This document shows positions 17,044-27,227 of a stretch of 28,624 nucleotides of DNA, piece after piece. The notes below the pieces were generated by a model. The model was not told the DNA's origin and did no database searches. It saw only the letters and a list, made by a program, of their open reading frames with translations. Source of the stretch: Lingula anatina (Eukaryota > Brachiopoda > Lingulata > Lingulida > Lingulidae); NCBI RefSeq assembly GCF_001039355.2, contig NW_019776113.1, positions 627,413 through 656,036 of the forward strand, in the 5' to 3' direction. Positions within the stretch are counted from its first letter, which is position 1, and every line of letters begins with the position of its first letter. The position numbers and the translations under genes were made by a program.

Positions 17044-20000
17044 CTGAAAGAACATAAATATATTAATGAGACTTATTTATATGGTGCAAGCCGCCAATGT
17101 TTCCGTTAAAGTTTAGCTTTGTATACTGTTCACATAATGGACTACGACACTACATTGTAGAATCATCGATCCTTTTGGAATGAGAAAATTATTTTGTAAT
17201 GGAATATGCATTACCAATGTCCTTTAAAAGTATCTTCAAATATTGCATCAGATTGTTTATGCATTTATGAATTCATATTAAGAAACGTGAAGTGTTTTTT
17301 CCTTTGCTGTACCTATAGCGTTAAGCACCCCGCACACGGTGAGCAATTGGCGCGCGCCACTTGCGCTGCGCCGTTTTCTTACCGTTTGCGGGGGTATTTT
17401 GGTGAGATTTTTGCCTCTCGCGCGGCTGAATAAAATATCTCACGTGTTTGATATTTTTGGCCTCTTGAGGCAAATGGCTCAGCGTGTGCGGGGTGCAAGC
17501 GCCGATTGCTGAAGTCATGCCAACAATGCGCATGTGCCGGTAGCCGGAAACAAACAAAAATGGCAGCCTCCAGCGAAGTCAACAAAAATGTACACAGTTA
17601 TAGTCTGTCTGATTGATTAACGTGGTCACCATTTTCCATTACTATCAGAAAAAAACAACAATATGTAATATTTCCTTAAACACATGATTCCACAGTTCAC
17701 AGTGCGTTTGCTAGGGGCAGGCCGGGAGGCACCTCTGCTGAGCAAAGAGCGCAGCGTTTGCGGGGAGCTGAGGAGAGCGAGCATCTGGCTCAGCGCAAGT
17801 GGTGCGCGCCAATTGCTTACCGTGTGCGGGGTGCTTTATTGGCAAGACCTTTGGATTGCAAGTAAATACGTTAGTACTTAGTTACTTTTATATCACAAGA
17901 CAAATGATTCACCACTACGGGATGTTGTGTCTAACATATAACACACGTAACTGTGCTTAACAATGAGATATGACACTTAGTCCTCGTTAATATATCTATT
18001 GAATGCGCCGTTAATACCCCCGTCACACTAGAGGCGGAATGAACAAAAATGCCGTAGGAAAGACAATTCTTTGTGCGTTCCTGGATATTCGAAGAGCATT
18101 CTAAAAAATTCCAGTGCATTCTAAATATTTTTACCCATTCTTGTGGCTGTTGCTCATGTTTTGCTCATGTTAAAAACTTTCAAAGTGTATTCCAAGTGAG
18201 AAATTATCGAATGGCATTTGAAAAGTATTTTATTTGCACTATGACTGCATTCTTAATATTATCACGGCATTCCGACAGGATTCGAAACATTCTGATCACA
18301 TTCCAGGGAGAACCGAAAAGGCAAGACACTTCAAATCCTGCTAGAATGAGCCAGAATGCAACCGGAATACATCTTGATCCTATTTCAGCCAGCAATCGAA
18401 CTGCACTCACACAGTATTCGAAGTGTATTCTAAACATTAGGACTGCATTCTGACGCCATTATTGATATTCCTAATTTCCAACTACATTCGAACTGCATTT
18501 GAAAGCTAATACAGCCGAAATGTGCACGAATCTTTCCAGGCACGAATCATTCAAGCGCATTCTGAGTATTCCAAGGGCATTCTTACAAGAATTTAGGTCA
18601 ATTTGAAATTTCTTCCTGAATGTAGTACGAATTTTAAAATTTAGCCATTCCGGCTGGTTCTGCTTGATTCCTGCTGATTCCGAATAAGTGTGACGGAGGC
18701 TTTTAAAAGCGACATAACGCAAACGACTTTCTACTAACCATTTCCTTGGTCCAGATCATCACCAGTCGCTGTCCAGGTAAGTGTCACAGTTTTATTCTCA
18801 GTGTTAACTGCTGCCAGCACCAGGTCGTAGATTCTGCCAGGAGGGTACAGGTCAGGTGGTTCTGATCCAGACGTCGAAGTTGGGAGATTCTTAACGGTGA
18901 ATAGACCTCCGCTGTCGGAACGCTCGAATGGTTCTATTGGCGTGTAAGCAACTTCAAGCTTCGTGGCGTTTGCTTCAGCTTTAAAGACATCAAAAGTTTT
19001 GCCAAAACGTATGTTAAGGTACATATTGGTAGAAGTTATTTTTTCTAAAATTGCACAATGATTCGGATCTTTACAGCATATGAGTTAAGAATATATCAAA
19101 CTTGATTTGCACAAATGACAACTATTGGATAGATGTATACAAGCGAATACTGTATATAACATTGTAATGCTGTTTGCTGTCTTTATCCTGTGTATTTACA
19201 ATTCATAACAGTTTATCTGTATGTTTTATCAGAATCGATCTAAAAGAACGTTGTGCATTATAATCGAACACATTTAAAACACAGCACGATAGGAGGCTTA
19301 CATGTAGTTACTTTTGGTGACTGATAATTAAAAAAAAATGTTGACATTAGCACGTGTGTTTATTAGGTAAGTTAAATATGCAAAAACTAGTTTATAGCTT
19401 ACTTGTGTTGGTGATGATGGGTGATGCTTTTTGTCCACCAGCCACGGTCTTAACTGAGACGCCGTCTTCCCCTTTTACCACAACTCGCACAGAATGTTTC
19501 ACGTTGCCTTCAAATTTTAGGAAATATGCCGAGTAGATGCCGTCGTTCTTGGTATTATCCGCGCCTTTGTGAAAAACAAGACAGACATGATAGATATATT
19601 ATTTTTTATTTCCCATAAGTAAAATGTGTGCAGCTAAGCAATGTTTGAATAGTAAGCCTAAGGATATAGGACCAGCATGAACGTGAAAATTGGACCTCAA
19701 AAAAGTATTTGGATTAAAAGGTCGTGTGTGATTGATGCCAACAGAATCCATTGCAGTTTATGTCACTTTGGGAGGTTGATAAAAGGGATACACTTACTTT
19801 TTTGTGCAATGTATGTTTGTAACGTTTTTTCTTTAAAAAAAAGCATGAAATGCCGACAGGATTTACTCAAGTGAAATAATAATCATGGTAGAAGTATTCA
19901 AACTAACACAACGAATACGTATATTCACCTGCCCCGTTATCAAGCAGTGGTATTTGGGTACTCCCACTACTTGTTTCAACATAAGCCATTACAGTGGCGC

Positions 20001-21160
20001 CAACTACCGGTGTGTAGCCTTGGCTAACCTCTCCGTATATGACTATGCGGGACAAACTGGGATCTGGAACAAAGATTGTAAATGTCACTAGAGATTGGAG
20101 GATATGCCTAGGAGAGAGGAAAAAGGGTGCTTGGTAGTTGTAAAGCCTCATGAGTTATAATATTTTTTAATGGTTTAAGGGATAGCAACTGTCTGTTTTG
20201 GTCAGAAAATGGGTTATCCTGGGGTAAAGGGCTTTTAAAGTTAGTCCCTGTTTTTTTTTTTTTTAATTGGACTTTTGTAATATTTTCTTAATTAAGAGAT
20301 TATTACATAGTGTAGCCATATGGAGGCAAGCGCAAATTCCAGAACAACCTCCGTTACGGTTGTTTGCAATGCATTTATTGTGAAATATGAATATCATTCG
20401 AAAAGATGTTGCCCCTTTAGGAATACTGTAAGGGTTTATAATCATCAATGTGCAGGAAATGAGGTTTGTATTTCACCTGATTATCTATTAATGCATCTAC
20501 CTTTGTGCTGATTTAAAACAATGAAAATTTCCTAGAACTTTATAAAATATTGGCATTTATATTTCTCGTTGTTAGGTATAAGCATAGGTCATTCAAAGCT
20601 TTTATCGTCAATTTAACACCTTTGTGTTTTGAGGTTAGATAGCAATGTAGATCTTAGACTCTTAATAATTGAAATCATTATCATAATTATTATCATTTGA
20701 TACTAAGTTACGTTCAGAGAAATTGGGTGAGGACATTTAAAGAGAGAAAAAAACTAGTCCAATTCGTTCATTAAATATAAGTTAGTATGGTAAAAATTGA
20801 CGTTCACCCCAGGGAAATCCATTTTTGGCCAAAAATGAACAATTGTTATCCATTGAAGCTTAGTTTAGTGCTGATCTGTATGAGGACGTGTCTGTTCCTT
20901 AATAACAAATGTTTTCACCTCAAATAAACGCAGTATTAAGTTAGGAAAGCTACATTCCATCTTTACCTGCAATATCCACGGTATCACTGCTCACACTGGC
21001 ACTAAGTACAATGGGTGCGGCGTCTGAAGAGGGGCGTGAAGAGACCTGGACCTGGACTACTGCGTTTCCAGAACCCGAATTGGTGACAGTATAGACCCAT
21101 TTTCCTACCTTTTTAAAAAAAAGGTCATTTTGTGAGAAACGTACACGTCTTTTACAGAAG

Positions 21161-21210
<50 letters not shown>

Positions 21211-24200
21211 CTAAATGCATGAACAGTTGACCTCGTTTACTTTCCATTTCTTGGGACCTATCTTTTGGTATATCAACTCTTTATATGAGAGGTAAAATTC
21301 AACAATAAATACATTGTAACTAACACATAAATATAATAAATTGAATTTTACTATCAAAACAGCAATTATTTTGAAATATATGCTTGCCATCGGATCAGGT
21401 GGTCTTTACAGATAATATTTCTAAGCAACATGGACTTACTTCGAATGTGGTAAAGTGGTTCATTAACCATTTGAACGTGTGGGAACATTCGCGTTTTCTC
21501 CAGGAAAATCTTTTTATGGCACTTTTCCCGCCAAAATAAAGACTTGTTATCCTTAAACTTAAAATCATCTTATTTTCACAAGACTAGAATTAAGAAGTAT
21601 CTTCCAGTAGAAGTCCCTGATATTTTTTTTATTATTTATTTATTTATTTATTTATTATTATTATTATTATTTATTATTATTTTTTTTTTTTGTGAATCGA
21701 GAATAAACAGTAATACGCAAAATTATATTAAAATGAAATATTTCATTACTGTAGTATGTAGCCCTACCCGTGCAGTGCCGTTAATATCAATACTCAGTAC
21801 TCCGGACCCACTGTCCTGCGTTATGGTCACATTGTCAGGTGCTCTCAATGTCACAGTGATTGAGCCAGTGCTCCATGTGAATAAAAACCGCGTGTTGTTT
21901 CCAACAGTACTGTCAATATACACGGAACTTTGGAAAGAGCTTCCTCCACCGGGGACTGCAAACGAGTCTGATAATATCTGTAATTGAAATATTACCATGC
22001 ATGTCAATAAAGCAATTTGGTAGCATATTAAGTGAAGTTAGACCCTTTATAGTGTGACATGAGATTTGTGATAGCCACCTATAAGCTGCAGTAATTAATT
22101 AAAAATGAAACTTTAGACATTCCCAACGTGTTAATAACAGATATCGTTCGTTTGCTAGCTTTGAGCGACCGCCCACGGAAGGCGAGAGCGTCATCACCCA
22201 GTCTGTATCTTGACCAAAGGTGACAAGGCCTATGTACAACTTCAGCCCAATGGGTTGCAATTCTTCATTAAGTTATTATTGTTTATTTATTATTCTTTAT
22301 AACACATGCTCTACAAGGCCAACGCTTTACCTGAACTAGAACATCTTTCTGGCCGCTGTTTCTCTGCGTAATGGTCTTAGACAAGGAGTCCGTTAAAGAA
22401 GTCGATAGAGCATTTCCTGATTCAAAGAACGATAGGCCTCCAGTGTCTTTAGCTAACGATATCAAATCTATGTCAGCTGAATCTGTTAAAAGTAAGGTGT
22501 CTACTAAGACTTCTTTCTCTATCAGCTCTGGTTTAACATCCGAAATGTGTGGACTAATATTTTCCTCGCCATCACTAACAACGACCAAAATGCCACCAGC
22601 TGCCTCCATGTTGTTGTTTTCTAACACCTGGTTGAATACAAATCAGCATTTATCAGTATATGTAAATGTCAGTTCTGGTGTCTTATACTCAACTGCTATA
22701 AATGAGATATTCAAAGTGGATGTAACACCAAAACTGAGCAAAAGCACAAATTACTTTATTTGAACATACTTGTACAGGCAAAAATTGTAAGGGTAATAGT
22801 GAAAACATCACAGCGGTGTCATGGCATTATACGTCCGTTATTATGCACTGGTTGTATTTTTACAACTATAATCAATATTTGATATAACCATTTCTATATA
22901 TAAACAACCTACTTATACAGAGGAATATGGTATCGACTTACATTTATGCCTCTTTGGAGACCACAACCAATGCATGTCCCTCCCCCGGCAGTTAGTCCAT
23001 TAACAATAGAAACCATGTCTTCTCGCACTGAGTTGGAACTCATTGTGGTTAGTTGCTTCATTATGGTAGTGGATTGCTCGTAACTAAATTTAACTATACC
23101 AACTTGGCTATCTTCGGTAACAGTGTTGAGTAGAAACTCTGCACACGCCTTTTTCAGGTTTTCCAATCTGTTTTCCTAAATTGTTGATTAAAGTCTGCTT
23201 AAGATAAGCACAAATGTTTAAAATACTTCTCAAATTTATATATGAGGCCTTTCCTTTTTCATTTTCTTTGGTTTGTTTTAGTTATTTATTGAATAATCGT
23301 CGTATCGGTCCTGTCTTGCATGTGCGGTGAACAATACAGCGACCGTGACGTCACAGCTTTGGCAGCATTTATCGGGCCATAATAAAATTGGGCGGATTGT
23401 CAGTGCACAACTAATACAATTGCAATTGGATGAGAGTTGATGAATGCATTGAACTAATACGAGTCAAATAAATTAACACATTGTGTGAATATATGTGCGC
23501 GTATTGACATTAAAAGAATTAATTTTTACAGTTCAGAAGATGGGACACATACATTCGCCATACTTCCGGAAACGTCGAGAACCAGTACATATCTCTTGGG
23601 CTGCTGTTGAACCACTCTGAAGGTAGGCGTTGTATCTATATCACCTTGTACGGGAGGGTTATTATCTAATTTAATGAAATATAAATACCACTATATTTAA
23701 ATTCTGCTTGATCAGTAAATCATTATTTTTCAGGTGAGCTTGGTATGAATTATGTTAGAAATGCTTTTTACAATTACCGGAACGTACTACCTGCGACCTG
23801 CGACTTTTTAAAGCAAAATCTCCTTTCTCTTTTCATTACATAAATTGAATAATATTCAATTAATATTCATTCCGACCACAAAATCGTTAATGATATTCTA
23901 GTTGATTGTCATTATTACTACTGCTTTTGCAAAATATAAATCTGAACCTTACTGTTTTTGAAATCTTCGTGTTCCCTCATGACTTCCCATGCACTCCTGC
24001 CACCACAGAGTCTATTCTGCCTGTTAGGAGCCTGGTCGTTATGTAGGTCAAGTGCATGTGCTTGTTCATCATTGTCACAGAACTTGATAACCTGAAATAA
24101 TAATTGTTTATCTTAAGTTCTTGACAACACTAGATAGGTGTAGAAACATCACAAAAGGTTGATAGTAGTATCTCCTTTTGAAAATATCATTCATTACGAC

Positions 24201-26646
24201 AACTTAATTACAGGGGTATTCTATATTTGAAGGGTCATTTTCATTGAAATAGGGTTTATGAAGATGTAACATATCTCTGTTGTATCTCTTTATTTCATCT
24301 AAAATACAATACAATAAAATATTTCATCAGTTGCACATGCATCCTCTGTGTCTATTTAAAACCTAACCTCATTGCCCATGCCTTTCGAGCATTCTGAGTT
24401 GCAAAATGTTTTTATCGTTATTCCAGAATCAGACAATATGGAAGAAGCAGCGTCGCCCTGTACTTACAGATTCCACATAATGGTGTGACATGATAGAGGT
24501 CACTCCTTCATTTCCCTTCACATAAGGGGCGAACCTGCAAGCACTTTCCGGCAGGTTGGTCTTTTTATCCGGGTTACAATTCCACACAAAACCGTTGTTA
24601 ACTTGCTTATACTCATTGCCCGTCACTCCCCGGGAACAGCGCACGCCTTCTATTCTCTCAGATATGGAATCGTGGTAGAAGTGAGGATCATTTTCGTCCA
24701 CCGGGTACTCGTCAAACAAACCCCAGCGCAAATGTCCCCACTCATGGAGAACTGTCTTCGCTGAAATATATGAGAAAGTCTTGAAGATACAGTGACTAAA
24801 TATATTTATCTATGATTTATATTTACCACCCCTCTCCCTGCCAGAACTCTTATGCCCATATTGTATTTTTTATATACTCGTATCATTAAAATTTGCACAG
24901 ATTTCAATATTGATTGTCATGTTTATGTATTTTTTTCTTGAAAATAACATTTTGCATATTGCACCACTCAAAACAGATTTCGCACAATATTTTTAATAGA
25001 CTTACCAGGAGGCGTCCCATATGCCGCTGCCACGGCATCGTCTAGTACAAATGTGGGAGTCAAGTGCATAAACGTCCCCGGCTGTCCACATTCCCCCTTC
25101 TGTTTGACGTATGGGTTGTCACCTTGTACACCATTAGCCTTGTCTATGATCACATTGGCCTTTTCAAGGGCTTCAATTCCTGCCTGTTCGTACGTTGAGT
25201 TTTTCGTCCATGTTTTAGGAACGAGAATCGTGATATTTCGGAGATAGGCTCGGCGTTTCGTAGCAGTAAATAGTAACTGTGACATTTCCACAAAGTACTC
25301 CTACAAAATTAACAAAAAATTGCATTTTCCTAAAATAAAAATTGAAATAGTTTCAGTGTCATATATGTTTCTTCTAGACTTTTATTAAAAGAGCAAGTGA
25401 AAGAAGCAATTGACGATAGGATGATATAACTGCATTTCACTGAACTGGAGGCTTTTTCATCTTTATTTTCAAATGCCATGATTAGGGCGCGACGATCGTT
25501 ATTTAATATTTCTGAGATACTACGTTATGTATTACACGGTATGTTGTGTCAATGTATGAGATACATTGCAGGCCCGTAGCCGACAATTTCAAAGGGGGGG
25601 GGGGGGGGGGGGGGGTTCTTTTTCCGAAAAAAGTGAAAATGTTTACCGCGAAACCTACTTGTGCTTTATTTTCATGTTTTCATGATAGACAAATAAAAAC
25701 AAGGTTTGGCAGATTTAAAATAATGATCACTTTACCGAAAAGTGGTTAAAATTACAACCCTTAAAGAAAAGGGGGTGACAGAGAAAACAGTTGTAACTAC
25801 AGGCCTATATGTTTTATAAACCAGGAAACAACATTTTGCTATTATAAAAACAACACTAAAATATTACCATAATTGTTATAAATGTTGCCATAAGCAGAGT
25901 TATTTCCTCCAGTGATTGTATGACATGAAATATAATTGAGTTTAAGGTAGCATATAAAGCGACTGGGATTTGTTACAAATTTACGTGATGCTTTTGCTGC
26001 TGATGTATAGTTTGGAAGGATAAATAATGCAGACTGAGTCAACTACATTGTTGCACTAAACAAAATGCAGGGCAAGCATTTAAATATCAAGCTAAGCATT
26101 TAAATGCTTCTTTTGACAAGGAGCGCAAGGTTTAAAGCTTTCTTTTGCATGGCTTCACACAATAGTACCTTGAACAAATAAACCCCCAACCTTGCTGAAA
26201 AACATTTATATGCTTACAGAATAATTTTAAGCAATATTACAACGGAGGTTTAAAATCAAAACGAAGAAATCAGGTAATTTGTGTTGTGATAACGACCGCA
26301 AACAATGCATGCACCTGACCTGCATTTTTACATTGGGGTCAATTTAATAAATGTACGCTTTGTGACAGACCAGGAAGTGTAATGGAGTAAACATTGGGTA
26401 ACTACGGACAGCCATATGATGGGTTAAAAGCCCCTGCAACATAAATGCACTGTTTTCGAAACCGCTGTCTTATTTCTACCACATTCTAAAAGCAAGGAGA
26501 GGATTACTGCATTACCAAACATTCATATAATCTGTAATGATATTTGTAAGAAAACTTACTCGGTGATTTGGTGGAGTCAAGTGTGAACCATACTTATTAA
26601 GACAAATCAATGCAAAGAAAACAGGCGTTATCTCTCTCTCTCTCTC

Positions 26647-26703
<57 letters not shown>

Positions 26704-27227
26704 TAAGCATTTGTATAATTCTGGTGGTGCTGTCAGTGCAGCTCAGCAATTCACTAAATACGAACCAGCACATTAACAAATAAGCTCCAACACGGAAGTA
26801 CGGCCGTACGCCATCATGCCCTCACAATGACCTTGTTTTCCTTTTTTCCCCAAATAATATTCTAAAAGAGTTTAAGGCATGCAAATTCTCTTAATCCAAG
26901 GAAACTGTGCTTCATGACAAATAACTTAATACATTGAATCCTATAGGGGTAAGGGTTAGGGTGAGTATTTATCTATCTATCTATATAAATATATATATAT
27001 AATGTCAATCTTTACAAAATCACAACAGTCCTATATACAGTACATACTTTGATCCTTGGAATGAGTTTTGCATCTTCAGGAACGTCTGGCCCAATTGCAA
27101 TAAGAAGTCCTTCGTAGCCGTTGTTAATCAGAGTAACTTTGGTGCGCAACCTTTGGCCCCTTGCTAATGCCATCAAAGACAGTAACAGGACCAAATGGGT
27201 TATGTGACAGCGAGAGGCTTCCATCAT
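14342..27227 (-). CDS. CLCA-like: Gene B: CLCA family protein with long Tyr-rich cytoplasmic tail, 13 coding exons
   Basis: Joined minus-strand exons 27227-27048, 25300-25006, 24760-24468, 24091-23953, 23665-23553, 23175-22942, 22627-22331, 21977-21768, 21108-20967, 20063-19929, 19564-19403, 18978-18739 and 17043-14342 give 5142 nt, an uninterrupted frame of 1713 aa plus stop. All junctions are GT-AG. Seen in the protein: signal peptide (about 1-24), CLCA N domain with HEWGH (164-168) followed by G172 and D175, a Cys-rich stretch, VWA with DVSGS (333-337), Thr407 and Asp437, a beta-sandwich region (about 518-735), an FnIII-like domain (about 745-890), a Thr-rich stalk (about 910-1005), one TM helix (about 1009-1031) and a 682-residue tail. 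CLCA proteins are typically about 900-950 aa, so the tail is the unusual part. By family knowledge the ectodomain is a self-cleaving metalloprotease that modulates chloride channels through the VWA; the tail's role is unknown. Upstream coding or UTR exons cannot be excluded. Confidence 0.88.
16545..16713 (-). repeat. Coding minisatellite, Thr-rich stalk of gene B
   Basis: Five to six diverged units of about 30 bp encoding variants such as TTQESTTTES and TTQQITTTER. Orthologous position to the gene A array, with different unit order. Confidence 0.75.
17324..17835. mobile_element. Harbinger-like MITE (512 bp) in intron 12 of gene B
   Basis: Ends are 45-bp terminal inverted repeats (17324-17368 and 17791-17835, two mismatches) beginning AGCACCCCGCACACGG. 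It is flanked by direct TTA (17321-17323 and 17836-17838). The matching point in intron 12 of gene A has a single TTA (4417-4419) and no insert. The 3-bp TTA duplication fits PIF/Harbinger. Interior is G+C-rich with partial internal copies of the terminus (for example near 17484-17497) and no transposase frame, so it is non-autonomous. Confidence 0.88.
18015..18702. mobile_element. TTAA-flanked non-autonomous transposon (688 bp) in intron 12 of gene B
   Basis: Flanked by TTAA on both sides (18011-18014 and 18703-18706). Short imperfect terminal inverted repeats share CCGTCACACT (18015-18029 and 18687-18702). Gene A has one TTAA (4599-4602) and no insert. The TTAA target fits piggyBac-like elements. 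The interior carries at least seven GCATTC-centred motifs and no long frame. Confidence 0.82.
18739..18978 (-). CDS. Gene B exon 12: start of FnIII-like domain
   Basis: 240 nt, phase 1 to phase 1, acceptor GTCTTTAAAG and donor GTTAGT. Encodes EANATKLEVAYTPIEPFERSDSGG region, then YPPGRIYDLVLAAV...VTLTWTATGDDLDQGNG. PPG.I.DL...WTA.GDD is the family FnIII hallmark. Confidence 0.88.
19403..19564 (-). CDS. Gene B exon 11: beta-strand-rich segment
   Basis: 162 nt, phase 1 to phase 1, acceptor CACAAAG and donor GTAAGC. Encodes ADNTKNDGIYSAYFLKFEGN...VRVVVKGEDG, then an extra GGQKASPIITNT tail that gene A lacks. NDGIYS.YF is a strong CLCA signature. Confidence 0.85.
19929..20063 (-). CDS. Gene B exon 10: beta-strand-rich segment
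   Basis: 135 nt, phase 1 to phase 1, acceptor TTCCAG and donor GTGAAT. Encodes DPSLSRIVIYGEVSQGYTPV...VMAYVETSSG...LLDNGAG. The YTPVVGATVMA and LDNGAG motifs are typical of CLCA C-terminal regions. Confidence 0.88.
20967..21108 (-). CDS. Gene B exon 9: beta-sandwich region, second part
   Basis: 142 nt, phase 0 to phase 1, acceptor TTTTTTTAAAAAG (weak tract) and donor GTAAAG. Encodes VGKWVYTVTNSGSGNAVVQ...SSDTVDIA. Differs from gene A at 3 of 47 residues, the most conserved exon compared. Confidence 0.88.
21164..21209. repeat. TA microsatellite, gene B intron 8
   Basis: About 22 TA units just upstream of exon 9 of gene B. Confidence 0.9.
21621..21691. repeat. TTTA/TTA low-complexity tract, gene B intron 8
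   Basis: Alternating TTTA and TTA units ending in 12 T. Absent from the same intron of gene A. Confidence 0.85.
21768..21977 (-). CDS. Gene B exon 8: beta-sandwich region after VWA
   Basis: 210 nt, 70 codons, phase 0 at both ends, acceptor AATTACAG and donor GTAGGG. Encodes ILSDSFAVPGGGSS...VYIDSTVGNNTRFLFTW, a DUF1973-like CLCA segment with likely N-glycosylation sites (NNT, NVT, NGT). 57 of 70 residues match gene A. Confidence 0.9.
22331..22627 (-). CDS. Gene B exon 7: VWA domain, C-terminal half
   Basis: 297 nt, phase 0 at both ends. It starts VLENNNMEAAGG at acceptor TTCAACCAG; an in-frame stop just upstream rules out an earlier start. ILVVVSDGEEN supplies the third MIDAS Asp (437). AKDTGGLSFF is typical of the CLCA VWA end. 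79 of 99 residues match gene A by eye. Confidence 0.92.
22942..23175 (-). CDS. Gene B exon 6: VWA domain, middle
   Basis: 234 nt, phase 0 at both ends, acceptor AATTTAG and donor GTAAGT. It encodes ENRLENLKKACAEFLL...QVGIVKF...TAGGGTCIGCGL; Thr407 in GGGTCIG is the second MIDAS element. Confidence 0.9.
23553..23665 (-). CDS. Gene B exon 5: start of VWA domain with MIDAS DVSGS
   Basis: 113 nt, phase 1 to phase 0, acceptor TAAATTAG and donor GTATGT. It encodes TPTFRVVQQ...RYVLVLDVSGSM, the first MIDAS element (residues 333-337). Confidence 0.88.
23953..24091 (-). CDS. Gene B exon 4: linker between protease and VWA domains
   Basis: 139 nt, phase 0 to phase 1, acceptor TTATTTCAG and donor GTAAGG. 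It encodes VIKFCDNDEQ...NRLCGGRSAWEVMREHEDF; SAWEVM is typical of CLCA proteins just before the VWA. It is one codon longer than the gene A exon. Confidence 0.88.
24468..24760 (-). CDS. Gene B exon 3: metalloprotease motif HEWGH and Cys-rich segment
   Basis: 293 nt between acceptor TATATTTCAG and donor GTAAGT. It encodes AKTVLHEWGHLRWGLFDEY: zinc ligands H164 and H168, catalytic E165 and the third ligand D175 of the CLCA HExxHxxxGxxD motif are all present. A segment with paired cysteines follows and the exon ends at SIMSHHYVES in phase 0. Confidence 0.92.
25006..25300 (-). CDS. Gene B exon 2: CLCA N domain
   Basis: 295 nt. It begins EYFVEMSQLLFTATKRRAY after acceptor TTTTGTAG and ends inside a Gly/Ala codon (phase 1) at GTAAGT. 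It carries family signatures NITILVPKTW and KQKGECGQPG...HLTP, typical of the region just before the metalloprotease helix. Confidence 0.9.
25569..25914. mobile_element. 346-bp insertion with poly-G tract in intron 1 of gene B
   Basis: Flanked by ATTG (25565-25568 and 25915-25918); genes A and C have the uninterrupted sequence (around 10800 and 218). Begins CAGGCCCGTAGCC, followed by 22 G, and ends CCTCCAGTG. No clear inverted repeats beyond CA/TG, so the superfamily is not assigned. No coding frame. Confidence 0.65.
26630..26703. repeat. TC/AC microsatellite, gene B intron 1
   Basis: Longest TC run of the three copies (broken twice by TT), followed by about nine AC units. Confidence 0.9.
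26968..27000. repeat. TCTA/TA repeat, gene B intron 1
   Basis: Four TCTA-type units followed by a short TA run, next to the exon 1 donor. Confidence 0.75.
27048..27227 (-). CDS. Gene B exon 1: signal peptide and start of CLCA N domain
   Basis: 180 nt, 60 codons, ending phase 0 before donor GTATGT. It starts with two adjacent ATGs (MMEAS...). A hydrophobic core (LVLLLSLMALA) ends at ARG-Q, a likely signal peptidase site, followed by the family motif NGYEGLLIAI. The first ATG was chosen because the same two-ATG layout occurs in gene C; gene A keeps only the second. Confidence 0.88.

Larger units (their letters stand above)
19565..22330. other. Introns 7-10 of gene B
   Basis: Stretches between the exons at 19929-20063, 20967-21108 and 21768-21977. 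Intron 9 (20064-20966) is about 550 bp longer than in gene A; the extra part (about 20160-20790) has no recognisable element. Related ~70-bp segments near 20800-20880 and 21480-21560 flank exon 9. Confidence 0.5.

Noticed and set aside
23346-23353. CRE-like palindrome TGACGTCA in intron 5 of gene B
   Set aside because: A single 8-bp match in an intron segment not shared with gene A; too weak to call a regulatory site.
26094-26109. 16-bp palindrome AAGCATTTAAATGCTT in intron 1 of gene B
   Set aside because: Short, not conserved in A or C, and without flanking structure.
26940-26964. Telomere-like GGGTAAGGGTTAGGG
   Set aside because: Only about one and a half TTAGGG units, not an array; a chance or simple-repeat match.
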